64,000 nucleotides of DNA, from positions 7,869,733-7,933,732 of the forward strand of contig CM019068.1 in NCBI GenBank assembly GCA_009667805.1, in the 5' to 3' direction. The notes beneath the pieces were generated by a model, which saw only the letters and a program-made list of their open reading frames with translations, had not been told where the DNA came from and did no database searches. Position numbers and translations under genes: made by a program. Below are positions 43,313 to 56,565 of this stretch, piece after piece. Positions within the stretch are counted from its first letter, which is position 1. Every line of letters starts with the position of its first letter. This stretch comes from Leptobrachium leishanense. Its lineage: Eukaryota > Chordata > Amphibia > Anura > Megophryidae.

Positions 43313-44985
43313 CAGTCAGGTCCAGAAATATTGGGACATCGACACAATTCTAACATCTTTGGCTCGATACACCACCACAATGGAGCTGGAATTATTATTA
43401 TTATTCTTTATTTATAAGAATGAAACAAACACAATGTGCTTTAACTGCAGACTGTCAGCTTTAATTTGAGGGTATGTACATCCAACTCAGGGGAACGGTG
43501 TAGGACTTACAGCAGTTTGCAGATGTGCCCCCACTTGTTAAGGGACCAAAAGTAATGGGACAGAATAATAATCATAAATCAAACTTTCCCTTCTTAATAC
43601 TTGGTTGCAAATCCTTTGCAGTCAATCACAGCCTGAAGTCTGGAACGCATAGACATCACCAGACGCTGGGTTTCATCCCTGGTGATGCTCTGCCAGGCCT
43701 CTACTGCAACTGTCTTCAGTTCCTGCTTGTTCTTGGGGCATTTTCCCTTCAGTTTTGTCTTCAGCAAGTGAAATGCTGCTCAATGGGATTCAGGTCAGGT
43801 GATTGACTTGGCCATTGCATAATATTCCACTTCTGTCCCTTCAAAAACTCTTTGGTTGCTTTTGCAGTATGCTTTGGGTCATAGTCCATCTGCTCTGTGA
43901 AGCGCCGTCCAATGAGTTCTGCAGCATTTGGCTGAATGTGAGCAGATAATATTGCCCCAAACACTTCAGAATTCATCCTGCTGCTTTTGTCAGCGTCACA
44001 TCATCAATAAATACAAGAGAACCAGTTCCATTGGCAGCCATACATGCCCACGCCATGACACTACCACCACCATGCTTCACTGATGAGGTGGTATGCTTAG
44101 TATCATGAGCAGTTCCTTTCCTTCTCCATACTCTTCTCTTCCCATCACTCTGGTACAAGTTGATCTTGGTCTCATCTGTCCATAGGATCTTGTTCCAGAA
44201 CTGTGAAGGCTTTGTTAGGTGTTGTTTGGCAAACTCTAATCTGGCCTTCCTGTTTTTGAGGCTCACCAATGGTTTACATCTTGTCGTGAACCCTCTGTAT
44301 TCACTATGGGGAAATCTTCTCTTGATTGTTGACTTTGACACACATACACCTACCTCCTGGAGAGTGTTATTGATCTGGCCAACTGTTGTGAAGGTTGTTT
44401 TCTTCACCAGGGAAAGAATTCTTCATTCATCCACCACAGTTGTTTTCCGTGGTCTCCCGGGTCTTTTGGTGTTGCTGAGCTCACCGGTGCGTTCCTTCTT
44501 TTTGAGAATGTTCCAAACAGTTGTTTTGGCCACGCCTAATGTTCTTGCTATCTCTCTGATGGGTTTGTTTTGTTTCTTCAGCCTAATGATGGTTTGCTTC
44601 ACTGATAGTGACAGCTCTTTGGATCTCATCTTGAGAGTTGACAGCAACAGATTCCAAATGCAAATAGCACACTTGAAATGAACTCTGGGCCTTTTATCTG
44701 CACATTGTAATTGGGGTAATGAGGGAATATCACACGCCGTGGCCATGGAACAGCCGAGAAGCCAATTGTCCCATTACTTTTGGTCCCTTAACAAGTGGGA
44801 GGCACATCTGCAAACTGCTGTAAGTCCTACACCGTTCACCTGAGTTGGATGTACATACCCTCAAATTAAAGCTGACAGTCTGCAGTTAAAGCACGTTGTG
44901 TTTGTTTCATTCCAACTCCATTGTGGTGGTGTATAGAGCCAAAGATGTTAGAATTGTGTCGATGTCCCAATATTTCTGGACCTGA
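43313..44985 (-). mobile_element. Second Tc1-family lineage, transposon C
   Basis: Ends CAGTCAGGTCCAGAAATATT and the inverted ...AATATTTCTGGACCTGA, beside TA. Inverted repeats extend for about 200 bp. The left one carries a ~28-bp insertion (attattattattattctttatttataa) absent from the right one. Confidence 0.92.
43761..44640 (-). pseudogene. Tc1-family transposase C, broken into three frames
   Basis: N-terminal fragment from about 44,640 (MRSKELSLSVKQTIIRLKKQ, helix-turn-helix, then RPGRPRKT), a middle fragment with ILWTDETKINLY and VKHGGGSVMAW (43,973-44,407), and a C-terminal fragment with DYDPKHTA and [13 protein letters not shown] (43,761-43,976). All three DDE blocks are readable, but stops and frameshifts separate them. 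A further C-terminal part is expected to the left but is not intact. Confidence 0.9.
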
Positions 44986-45048
44986 CATATATATATATAT
45001 TATTTATGTATATACTATTGCAACAAATACTTTAGGATAAAATCCTTA

Positions 45049-46663
<1,615 letters not shown>

Positions 46664-47883
46664 TATATCCGATTCTTCTTCGTATCTCTATCTGCAGATT
46701 TAGAAATATTTTCAAGACTCTGGATTTAACAGTACTTGAGATAAATCTCAAAGTACACACTCGTATACATAGAATTCTTACATTAATCCCTTAATTTTGC
46801 TTTCTCATACATTAACTGTCCAAGATCTGGATTCAATATTTCTGTAGTTACAGCAGCAATATTCTTTAGATAGAATGTATTGTTTTGGAATATGTGAAAA
46901 TTATCAATGTCAGATATTCAATGCATGTGAGTTAGAATTGTGCATTCCCATGAGGGAAAAATTTAGGTGTGGTCCTAATTAAGTGAGACGTAATATCCTG
47001 AATGCATCGTGTGTCTTGTCCTGGAATGATCTGAATGACTGCAACGAACAGTATATATCCAGTTATAGTAAATTCAACGTCACTCAAAATCTACCCTCAT
47101 TTAAATATTGCTTTCTCTATAGATTACCTTATATTTATTCTTAAAATATATATTATTTACTATGCCTCAAGATGGCAGTGTTGCTTTTCAAATATAATAA
47201 GTAATATTTAATTCTACTATTTTTGAATTTATATGACAGAGATCAAAGATCAATATTGTTATCAAATTTTTAACAAAGAACAACTATAGTTATTCCAGAC
47301 AGTGCGTCTCGGATTGTCAAATTTGATTTAATATTTCTACTCTCAGACATTTCAAAACTTTTACTAAGTACTCTTATCTATAGACATTCCATTCTAGTTA
47401 AATCAGCAGAAAATACTTCTAGATTTTAAATAGCTTATGCTATTCTTCAGTACTATTTGCACAGTTATACTCTACAAATATTTGGAGCATCTATTATTTA
47501 CTGTGAATATATAGAATATATTGATTATAAAAATATATTTTGTGAATATATTAATACACTTGCATAGATATTTTAAATATGTTTCTATACCCAAAAAGAA
47601 AAATATCTTTGATTCAAAGACTTGTTAAAACAAATCAATAAATTTAAATATGACATGTCTTAGCATATATCATATAAAGACATTTTATCGTCTACTCTAT
47701 AGCATCATATCTGGCACTTATAGAAACACCCATAACTCTTCTAGTCCTTACCATGAACTCATAAAAAAAAATATTTGAGTCCATTTCTAAAACTAGGATA
47801 AAAATTGAAAAAGAAAAGACTTTACATTAAAACAAGATGGCTACAGGCATCGATTTTAATTTTCCATTATAATATACCTGACA

Positions 47884-48372
47884 AGTGTATGGATTATACA
47901 TGCTGCAAGGTTGCATTTTTCATGCACTTTCCATCAGCATGAATAAATTATGTGTCTAGGAAAACATGGCCGATCTGGCCGCCCTATCACAGGCAGACCT
48001 GGATACCGAAACACCAGAAGGATGTCCAGCAGCCACTGATCATCTTGCAGGTTGGAGGTAAGATCTCCGCTTCGCACAGCGGTCACAGAATGCACGGACC
48101 AGGGTGGACAATTCCCTGTCCCTGAGACCACGTAAGATTAATGGGTGATGGTGGTGAACGCACGCTGGTGTAGTTTGAGGAGTCGTCCTCAGACTTGTCA
48201 GCTGTAACCTCCTGCATTTGGACTAGGCTTGCCACATCAGCCATGCTTTCCTGGACACTTATAATGTATTCATGTTGAGAGGCAGTGCATGTAAAAAAAC
48301 GACCCAGCAGTATGTAGAATTCATATGCTACAGGTAAGTGAAAAAGGAATCGCAGGTGACCGCTCCGGATTA
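47884..48372. repeat. Right half of the dispersed palindromic repeat and flank
   Basis: aaaacatggccgatctggcc at about 47,960 is the end of the repeat family also seen near 40.9, 50.4 and 51.7 kb. Another piece occurs at 48,240-48,345. Confidence 0.55.
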
Positions 48373-48704
48373 GGCTGGGGTCAGACGAGCGTCATTGGAG
48401 AGTGGAAGGAACATCTGAGAGAGTGGACGTTCCTTCCACTCGACGCCCGTATGGCCACCTCATTGAGCGCACTTACTGCGCTCAGCGCTGCAAGGCTCGA
48501 TCCCCCTATGGAGTATTGAGCTTTGCAGCTCTGTCAATGTGTGTCCTAACTTTGACAGAGAGGGCTGCTGCACAGCTGCTGTTGCGCGCACAATTCGTGC
48601 GAGCGCAGCATGTGGCTGGCCCTGTCGCAGCGTCTCAATGCTGTGACGGACACCAGAAGGCACATCAATATGGGCGCACATAGTGCGCTCGTCGGAAACC
48701 AGCC
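48373..48704. mobile_element. Harbinger-like MITE, copy 2 (divergent)
   Basis: 332 bp, ends GGCTGGGGTCAGACGAGCG and inverted ...CGCTCGTCGGAAACCAGCC, with TTA on both sides. Confidence 0.8.
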
Positions 48705-49499
48705 TTAGGAAACAGATTTTCTAGGGATGCACCAAAACGGAAATTTCCATCCGATACCGAAACCGAAAATTCGGGATCAATTCGGCTGAAAACCATTACC
48801 GATAATCAGGCATGAGAACCTGGGCCTGGAGGCCGGGCCGAGCCGGGGACTCGCTTGATCCCGAAGGCCGGCCGAGCAAGCTGCTCGGCCGGGCCTCCAG
48901 GCCCAGTTTCGCATGGCTGATTGTTGCACCTTACATACTCACCTACACCCTCCTACTTCGGCCCTGAGCTCCAGCGGTGACCGTCCTCCGGCTGTCCTTC
49001 GGCCATCCTCAAGGCTCAGACTTGAAGGCTTGGAGGACGGCCGAGCAGCCTGCGACAGCCAGAGGATGGTCAATGCTGGAGCTCAGGTTCGAAGTAGGGG
49101 AGTATGTGTAGGCAACATACTCACCTACATCGGCCCAGAGTCCTCCACCGGTGGCAGTCCTCCTGCATCCAGTGCCTGCTCTCTGTGTCGGTCGTCGGTA
49201 TGATGTCACAAAAGCCTTTTACCCAGGGTGAAAGGCTTCCATGACGTCATACCGGCAACCAACGGAGAGAGGACACTGGATGCAGGAGGACTGCCACCGG
49301 TGGAGGACTCGGGCCGATGTAGGGGAGTATGTGTAGGCAACATAGTCACCTACATCCTCCTACTTTGGCTCTGAGCTCCAGCGTCGACCGTCCTCCGGCT
49401 GTCGCAGGCAGCTCGGCCGGCCTCCAGACTCAATATCAAGAAAAAAATACTCCAGCAGATGGCATTAAATTCTGGCTTTATTCCATCAGCATAGCAGAA

Positions 49500-49535
49500 C
49501 AACGTTTCGACCTGCAACCAGGTCTTTGTCAAGTC
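49500..49535 (-). ncRNA. Degenerate hammerhead-like motif in the Penelope fragment
   Basis: On the minus strand TTGACAA, a GACC...GGTC stem, then GAAACGTTG. The CUGANGA box has three changes, so activity is unlikely. Confidence 0.3.
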
Positions 49536-49988
49536 TACTAAACATATCTCTACACCTTCTTAAATACATCATCGGTAATTAAACATCATTAAAACCAGCG
49601 GTGTTATACACAGATTCCTCATTGTAACACCTGTTTGCAATGATTGTGTCCACAGCACAAACATTTCCATTAAAACCAATGCTGCTGCCATGTCTTCAAT
49701 GGTGTCAATTGTAGATTTATTAATACACTTTATCAATCAAATTTATTAAATGCAAAATCTGCTTAATTATTCACGACACTTAAATTAACCCATTCCCACC
49801 ATTGGAGACCTATATAGCTACGACGAAGCAGGATGTCATAATCCCCAATTGTTGTGACCTGCAATTATAGAAAGGGTGCATAATCCACCTCTCTATTTAA
49901 CCCTTGGGTGGACATCGTGTTTAAATGGTAAATCCAATAAAGTTCTTTCCTTTTCAGGAATTTCTCTCTATTCCCCCCTCTGGTAAAT

Positions 49989-50194
49989 TTAGGGATACCT
50001 TCCACTACCTGAAATCTCAGCTGTTGAGACGTCATGACCGAATTCCACAAAGTGGCACGGTACTGGAAGCTCCACCTTTTTGGTCCCGATATCAGATTTA
50101 TGTTTTAAAATGCGATTCTTTATTTTTTGTGTGGTCTCTCCTACATATATCAGCCCACAGGGGCATTTTAATAGGTATACTACATGTGTAGAAT
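49989..50194 (-). pseudogene. GIY-YIG endonuclease domain of a Penelope-like element
   Basis: About 69 residues in frame: THVVYLLKCPCGLIYVGETT then QKIKNRILKHKSDI. This shows the CPC and the GLIYVGxT core of Penelope-type GIY-YIG endonucleases, which in Penelope elements lies C-terminal to the reverse transcriptase. The reverse transcriptase is absent through truncation at the insertion boundary. The open frame beyond 50,194 belongs to the hAT host. Confidence 0.85.
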
Positions 50195-50799
50195 CCAGAC
50201 TCAGCCGGGCCTCCAAAAGGAAATTTTCAGCCAATTTTTTTCGGCTGAATTTCCATTTCAGCCAAAACCGAAAACACAATTTTCGGCTGATAAATTTCGG
50301 CCACCGAAAAGTCGGTGCATCCCTAAGATTTTCCTCCTGAAGCATATGTTATACATGCTGCAGGGCAGCGCCTTCCCTGTGCTCTTCTTCTGCACGAAAT
50401 AGTAACGTGTCCAGGAATACATGGCCGATCGTGGCTGGATGCTCGACGCGGGACGTGACTCGAGAGAGCCAATGATTATTTATATAGTTTATGGTAAAAC
50501 TGAACATAAATAAACAGGAGGGGTTTGGTAGAGGGTGAATACAATGTTAACATATGTCAAACTCCAGCTTCCAGATGTTTCTGAACTACAACTCCCATGA
50601 TTCCCTGGCCATCTATTGTATTCAAAGAATTGTAGGCCCATTGACATCTGTGGGGGGGGGGGCGTGAGTTTGACAGCCCTGATTTATAGGGTTTATTCAC
50701 AAACACTGTTGTTGCAACTACAGTGAGTTTTACTGATCCAGAAAATCCAACACCGGCAGCCGAGGAGCCGCAAACACCGGTGACCAATAACACCACAAT

Positions 50800-50935
50800 T
50801 ATTATTCTTTATTTATATAGCGCCAGCATATTCCGCAGCACTGTACAATGGGCACAATACATTGAACAACATTTTGACAAACCAGTAGAGGAGGAAACGA
50901 GGCCCTATTCCCGTGGGAACTCACAATCTAGAAGT
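50800..50935 (-). repeat. Dispersed repeat tail, second copy
   Basis: Inverted copy of 8,880-9,015 (attattattctttatttata, gcgccagcatattccgcag, aggccctattcccgtggga). Confidence 0.75.
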
Positions 50936-50959
50936 GTTGGGGGTGGAAACAGGAGGAGA

Positions 50960-51370
50960 GGACTGCGAGGCGACAGTGAGGAACTGCGAGGCGAGAGTGA
51001 GGAACTGCGAGGCGAGAGTGAGGAACTGCGAGGCGAGAGTGAGGAACTGCGAGGCGAGAGTGAGGAACTGCGAGGCGAGAGTGAGGAACTGCGAGGCGAG
51101 AGTGAGGAACTGCGAGGCGAGAGTGAGGAACTGCGAGGCGAGAGTGAGGAACTGCGAGGCGAGAGTGAGGAACTGCGAGGCGAGAGTGAGGCACTGCGAG
51201 GCGAGAGTGAAAGACTGCGAGGCGGGAGTGACGGACTGCGAGGCGGGAGTGACGGACTGCGAGGCGGGAGTGACGGACTGCGAGGCGGGAGTGACGGACT
51301 GCGAGGCGGGAGTGACGGACTGCGAGGCGGGAGTGACGGACTGCGAGGCGGGAGTGACGGGCTGCAAGGT
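50960..51370. repeat. 21-bp minisatellite
   Basis: About 20 units of gaactgcgaggcgagagtga and one more base. The first ~11 have gcgagagtgag, the last ~7 have gcgggagtgac. The 21-bp period keeps frames open, giving RGESEEL or CEARVRN repeats that are not genes. Confidence 0.93.
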
Positions 51371-51379
51371 GAGAGTGAT

Positions 51380-52060
51380 GTATCCATTCAGTGTTGGTTT
51401 TTGATTGTTTGGCACAGGGGACTAAGATTCGGCGATGTTAAAGTCACAATCTGCATTGACACAAGATCCCATCCATGGAAAGTGTCCACACTCCGGTCGC
51501 CATGTTGTTTTCCTGATCGTATATTAGGGAGAGCACATGGAAGGTGCTGCCTTTCAACATGTATTACTTATATGCTTCAGGAGGGAAATCAATTACAAAC
51601 ACAACGCTGTGATTCCTCAGCAGCATGGATTCCACATACAGCAGGGGAGCATTTTTCATGCACTGGCCATCAGCACAAATTAAATGTGCCCAGCAAAACG
51701 TGGAGGACACGGAAACCCTATTACACACGCCCTATTAACCCCGTAACATTATCTTGGTGGAAATCAAGCCTTTTGGTGCATTGCATGTGTTGTTTTTAAT
51801 ATGCAGGTCCCAGGGTTAATAATTCACTTTACATTGATTTTCTGGAGGATTTAGTCAAACATCAGCTCACGGCTGGGTAACGTTAACCCATTGAAAACTC
51901 TCAATTGCATTTCTGGTTCTCTGTTAAACCCCAATTTTGACAAAAACAGAACCCCCCCCCCCAGCACTGCACGCCCCACCCTCTGAATCACCTCCTGTGC
52001 GCTCATACACTTTCAGTAAACTTAGGTTAACTTCCCCTTTCAACTCCCCTCCCCCCCAGG
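51380..52060. other. Intergenic segment with repeat remnants
   Basis: About 51,500-51,700 resembles the dispersed palindromic repeat seen at 40.2 kb (gcacatggaaggtgctgcc, atgcactggccatcagc). Nothing else recognised. Confidence 0.5.
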
Positions 52061-52069
52061 TTTACTATC

Positions 52070-53260
52070 CGTAGCCCTGCAAGCCCCGCCTCCAGCTGAT
52101 TACCCCCCAAGCCAAGCAAGCCCCGCCTCCAGCTGATCTATTACCCCCCCAGCCCTGCAAGCCCCACCTCCAGCTGATCTATTACCTTCCAGCCCTGCAA
52201 GCCCCACCTCCAGCTGATCTATTACCTTCCAGCCCTGCAAGCCCCGCCTCCAGCTGATCTATTACCTTCCAGCCCTGCAAACCCCGCCTCCAGCTGATCT
52301 ATTACCTTCCAGCCCTGCAAGCCCCACCTCCAGCTGATCTATTACCTTCCAGCCCTGCAAGCCCCGCCTCCAGCTGATCTATTACCCCCAGCCCTGCAAG
52401 CCCCGCCTCCAGCTGATCTATTACCCCCAGCCCTGCAAGCCCCGCCTCCAGCTGATCTATTACCCCCCAACCCTGCAAGCCCCGCCTCCAGCTGATCTAT
52501 TACCCCCCAGTCATGCAAGCCCCGCCTCCAGCTGATTACCCCCAGTCAAGCAAACCCCGCCTCCAGCTGCTTCTATTACCTCCCAGCCCTGCAAGCCCCA
52601 CCTCCAGCTGCTTCTATTACCCCCAGCCCTGCAAGCCCCGCCTCCAGCTGCTTCTATAAGGCTAGGGTCAGACTGAGGCAGTGCGAACGCGCGTTCTGGC
52701 GCACATAATCACGGCCGCACTAGCAGCAGATGACGGGCAATGACAGCCAATATACGAAGTACGGTCGCACAAAAGTCCGGCCGCGCAACGCAAGTGGAAA
52801 ATGAACGCATTTTTTCGAGAACGTTAAACCGCTGGTACTGACGTACAGAGTGCGCTGCGGCCGCATAGCAGCGTGTGTGCGTGATTAGGAGATGTCAGAC
52901 GCTGCTAGTGTGCGGCCAACATAACGTTCAAACAGCCTGATTTCCCTAGACTTCTTTTCACCCCATCGTCATGAAATACGTCCAGAATTGCGCATCGTCT
53001 GACCACTTAAGCGTATTCCGTGAAAAAATGCGTGCGCACGCATCGACGTACATTTTGACGGTGGCCGCAGAAAATGCGCTCATCTGTCCCTAGCCTTACC
53101 CCCAGCCCTGCCTCCATCTGATCTATTACCCCCAGCCCTGAAAGCCCCGCCTCCAGCTGCTTCTATTACCCCAGCCCACAGCAGGCTTATTACCCCCCAG
53201 CACTGCACGCCCCACCCTCTGAATGCTTATTACCCCTCCAGCCCTGCATCCACCAGGTAA
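52070..53260. repeat. ~38-bp minisatellite interrupted by a MITE
   Basis: Units of agccctgcaagccccgcctc, cagctgatctattacc plus C runs from about 52,070 to 52,655. They continue at 53,096-53,260 after the MITE. Confidence 0.9.
52660..53095. mobile_element. Harbinger-like MITE, copy 3
   Basis: 436 bp, ends GGCTAGGGTCAGACTG and inverted ...CATCTGTCCCTAGCC. TAA to the left, TTA to the right; the uninterrupted repeat unit has a single TTA at this place. Confidence 0.85.
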
Positions 53261-53529
53261 ATTACCCTCAGCTTTACAGGCCCTACCACACCCACCTGGT
53301 TAATTCCCCCCCCCCTGCCTCGCCCCCAGATGAGCAATTACTCCTCTCCCTTAATGATAAAGGCAGCGCCTCTCTGCCCGCCCACTCTCAGCAGGACGCT
53401 TCGCCGCCCCTCGTCGCTCCCAGGTAAAGTCACGGTTATTCTGCCACTCCCGCTCATCCTCTCACCCCATTTTGAATCTCCCTCCAAAGCTACCTGCAGA
53501 AACAGCTGGGCGACCTTTGACCTGTCACA

Positions 53530-53780
53530 CAAACAAAAAACTACTTCCGGCGTCACGCTATGCCCATAGGGCTGCAACCAGCCAATCGGCTCAACTTGCG
53601 CGTTTTCCTTAGCTCCCTTCTCTTTCTTGGCAACCAATCACAATAAGCCCCTCGCACAGCAACCGCGGCGCGCGCATCCGCTCATCATGAGTCCGAACCG
53701 GAAGCTGCTGGTGAGACCGAGCGCTGCATTATGGGGAGATGCAGTCTTTTAGTCTTCTGCTGTTGCTAGGTGACAGATGC
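53530..53780. promoter_or_regulatory. GC-rich candidate promoter with X-box
   Basis: CpG-rich stretch with CCAAT boxes (agccaatcgg about 53,579; aaccaatcac about 53,631), ETS-type sites (acttccggcg about 53,545; accggaagc about 53,697) and a perfect RFX X-box, GTCACC-T-AGCAAC, on the minus strand at 53,762-53,774. X-boxes are common in promoters of centriole and cilium genes. It lies 13 kb upstream of the recognised CEP250-like start exon; the assignment to that gene is inference. No transcript start is visible. Confidence 0.5.
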
Positions 53781-53949
53781 ATAGTGAAATCGCTGGAGTT
53801 GTTCTCAACCTGTTTCCAGCTCAATGGCGGAGATTCCTATTAGCTTGAAATGCATAAAGCTCATTACACCAAATCTGCCCGACAGGCAGCCCCGGCACAC
53901 ATCTACCAAGTGTCCCCAAACCTCACTTTTCCACGTTACATCCAATAAC

Positions 53950-55022
53950 ACGCTTTTTAGGGGTTCATATATTCAGGGTGTGCGGGTGTGTTTTTAGGGG
54001 TTCCATATATTCAGGGTGTGCGGGTGTGTTTTTAGGGGTTCCTCCATATATTCAGGGTGTGTGGGTGTCTATTTAGGGACTCCTCCATATATTCAGGGTG
54101 TGCGGGTGTGTTTTTAGGGGCTCCTCCATATATTCAGAGTGTGCGGGTGTGTTTTTAGGGGTTCCTCCATATATTCAGGGTGTGTGGGTGTCTATTTAGG
54201 GGCTCCTCCATATATTCAGGGTGTGCGGGTGTGTTTTTAGGGGCTCCTCCATATATTCAGGGTGTGTGGGTGTGTTTTTAGGGGTTCCTCCATATATTCA
54301 GGGTGTGCGGGTGTGTTTTTAGGGGTTCCTCCATATATTCAGGGTGTGCGGGTGTCTATTTAGGGGCTCCTCCATATATTCAGGGTGTGCGGGTGTGTTT
54401 TTAGGGGCTCCTCCATATATTCAGGGTGTGCGGGTGTGTTTTTAGGGGTTCCTCCATATATTCAGGGTGTGCGGGTGTCTTTTTAGGGGCTGCTCCATAT
54501 ATTCAGAGTGTGTTTTTAGGGGTTCCTCCATATATTCAGGGTGTGTGGGTGTCTTTTTAGGGGTTCCTCCATATATTCAGGGTGTGCGGGTGTCTTTTTA
54601 GGGGCTGCTCCATATATTCAGAGTGTGTTTTTAGGGGCTCCTCCATATATTCAGGGTGTGCGGGTGTATTTTTAGGGGTTCCTCCATATATTCAGGGTGT
54701 GCGGGTGTTTTTTTAGGGGTTCCTCCATATATTCAGGGTGTGTGGGTGTTTTTTTAGGGGCTCCTCCATATTTTCAGGGTGTGTGGGTGTCTTTTTAGGG
54801 GTTCCTCCATATATTCAGGGTGTGTGGGTGTTCTTTTTAGGGGTTCCTCCATATATTCAGGGTGTGGGTGTCTTTTTAGGGGTTCCTCCATATATTCAGG
54901 GTGTGCGGGTGTATTTTTAGGGGCTCCTCCATATATTCAGGGTGTGCGTGTGTGTTTTTAGGGGCTCCTCCATATATTTAGGGTGTGCGTGTGTGTTTTT
55001 AGGGGCTCCTCCATATATTTAG
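53950..55022. repeat. ~44-bp minisatellite
   Basis: About 24 copies of ggggttcctccatatattca, gggtgtgcgggtgtgttttta with variants (tctatttagg, gagtgtgttttt). Confidence 0.94.
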
Positions 55023-55248
55023 GGTGTATGACATCACTGCTTTCACGCCCCATGCCAAGCACAGAATCGATTCAGGACTGATTCAGTTGTGCCCTGTCGC
55101 TGGTAGAACGTCCTTGGGAATGTACTTTCTTCCAGCATCGACGCCCGCAAGGCCACCTCTTGTGTGCTCTACAAAGCACGTGCCTCCTATGGAGGACGGG
55201 GAGGAAAACAGCACAACCATTGTAAAGTGCGTTACTAGTAAACACATT

Positions 55249-56565
55249 CAGGGTAATTCAAAGAGAATTGAAAAGTCACCGCACGTTCGGTGACTTTTCG
55301 TTTTCTTCAATTCGGTTCCTTTTGCCGATCCCATTTTGGTGACCCTGCGGTGTATTCAGCAAGCACCACAGGGTCCCCGAATTGCAGGGAAAGGCCGCTG
55401 CAAACCCGACGAAAACTAACCGCAAAACCTGGCGAATGCACCCCGAAAACCCGCAAAAACATCTGGATTAACCCGCCAAAAATGCCATAAAAACCTGAGC
55501 AGGAGCTGATCACACGCAGCGAAGCCGCCGGAAAAACCCGACACCGCAGACGAATGCAGTGAATAAATTAGAAAAACAGTTTGCTTGAATGTGTGAAAGT
55601 GAAACGCTGTTTGCAAAGAAACTACTGAGCGAAAATGTCTGAAATTTACATATAAAATCCAATGAATGATAATAAAAAGGGCTGATACAGAAAAAAGAAA
55701 AAACTTTTTTAATAAATAAAAACCAGAAAAATGCTTAAAAGATCCTTAAAAATCTATAAATAAAGAGACTTTTTGCTGCAGATTAAAATAATAAAGGTTT
55801 TATTAGATATTGAATTAAAACGGGAATATTTTTAACATTGAAGCCTATGGGATTCTCCTGAATTAGGTTAGGGTCAGACGAACGCATTTTTCGCGCTGTC
55901 CGTGAAAAAGTGCGTTCGAACGAATGGACGTATTTTTTCACGGAATACGCGATAGCGGTCATACGATGCGCATTTTCATTTGTGATTTTGTACGGTTATC
56001 AATATAACCCTTTTTTCGTCTGGACGTTATGTCGGCCGGACATTAGCAGCGTCTGACGTCTCCCAATCACGCACACACGCCGCTAACGGACGCAGCGCAC
56101 TCTGTACGTCAGTACTAGCGGTTGGACGTTCTCGAAAAAATGCGTTCGTTTGCCATTTGCGTTGGGCGGCCGCACTTTTGTGCGGACGTTCTTCGTATGC
56201 TGCCCGGCATTGGACGTCATTTGCTGCTAGCGCGGCCGTGATTTAGTACTGCTAAACGCACGTTAATACTGCGTTAGTCTGACTCTAGCCTAAACCAGCC
56301 GAATGAAACCACCGAATGGCAGGACATTAGGGGAACCTTTCACTGCTGGTTTGTGTTCTCTGAATAGACGAAGCAGTGCTTTTCATGGGGATTTCACTGC
56401 CCTCGAACAGGCACCGAACAGGCACCGTATGTGCAGGCAATTCGCCAGGATTTGGCGAATTGCCTGCTCTCTGAATAGCCGAATGGCCAGGAAAGGTAAC
56501 CGAACACTGATTTTCAGCGTTCGGTTACCTTTCTCCAGCCATTCGGATCTCTTTGGATAACCCTG
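55249..56565. mobile_element. gggttattca-family element with nested MITE
   Basis: Left end CAGGGTAATTCAAAGAG, right end inverted (ctctttggataaccctg). Shares aaagagactttttgctgcag and aacctttcactgctggtttg with 39.3-40.1 kb. It is interrupted by the Harbinger-like MITE at 55,866. Confidence 0.8.
55866..56290. mobile_element. Harbinger-like MITE, copy 4 (nested)
   Basis: 425 bp, ends GGTTAGGGTCAGACGAACGC and inverted ...GACTCTAGCC. The host relative at 39.9 kb shows the empty site (cctgattaaacc). Confidence 0.87.

Larger units (their letters stand above)
49433..50194 (-). mobile_element. Penelope-like element, 5'-truncated
   Basis: Minus orientation, 762 bp, flanked by CCAGACTCA at 49,424-49,432 and 50,195-50,203. 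The 5' end of what remains codes a GIY-YIG domain; the 3' part carries a degenerate hammerhead-like motif and a GAAACGTTG segment. Confidence 0.85.
48722..50325. mobile_element. hAT-type element with nested Penelope fragment
   Basis: Ends TAGGGATGCACC / GGTGCATCCCTA, flanked by AGATTTTC at 48,714-48,721 and 50,326-50,333, an 8-bp duplication typical of hAT. The interior has a GC-rich hairpin at about 48,806-48,904 and a large inverted repeat at 49,120-49,340 (arms with cagtcctcctgcatccagtg). No transposase is present. Confidence 0.92.

Noticed and set aside
50723..51799. 358-codon plus-strand frame with RGESEEL repeats
   Set aside because: Starts in a dispersed repeat and runs through a 21-bp minisatellite; not a gene.
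53330..53569. Plus-strand frame with a good donor (CCCAG|gtaaagt)
   Set aside because: No recognisable protein or second exon; it may be chance in GC-rich DNA.
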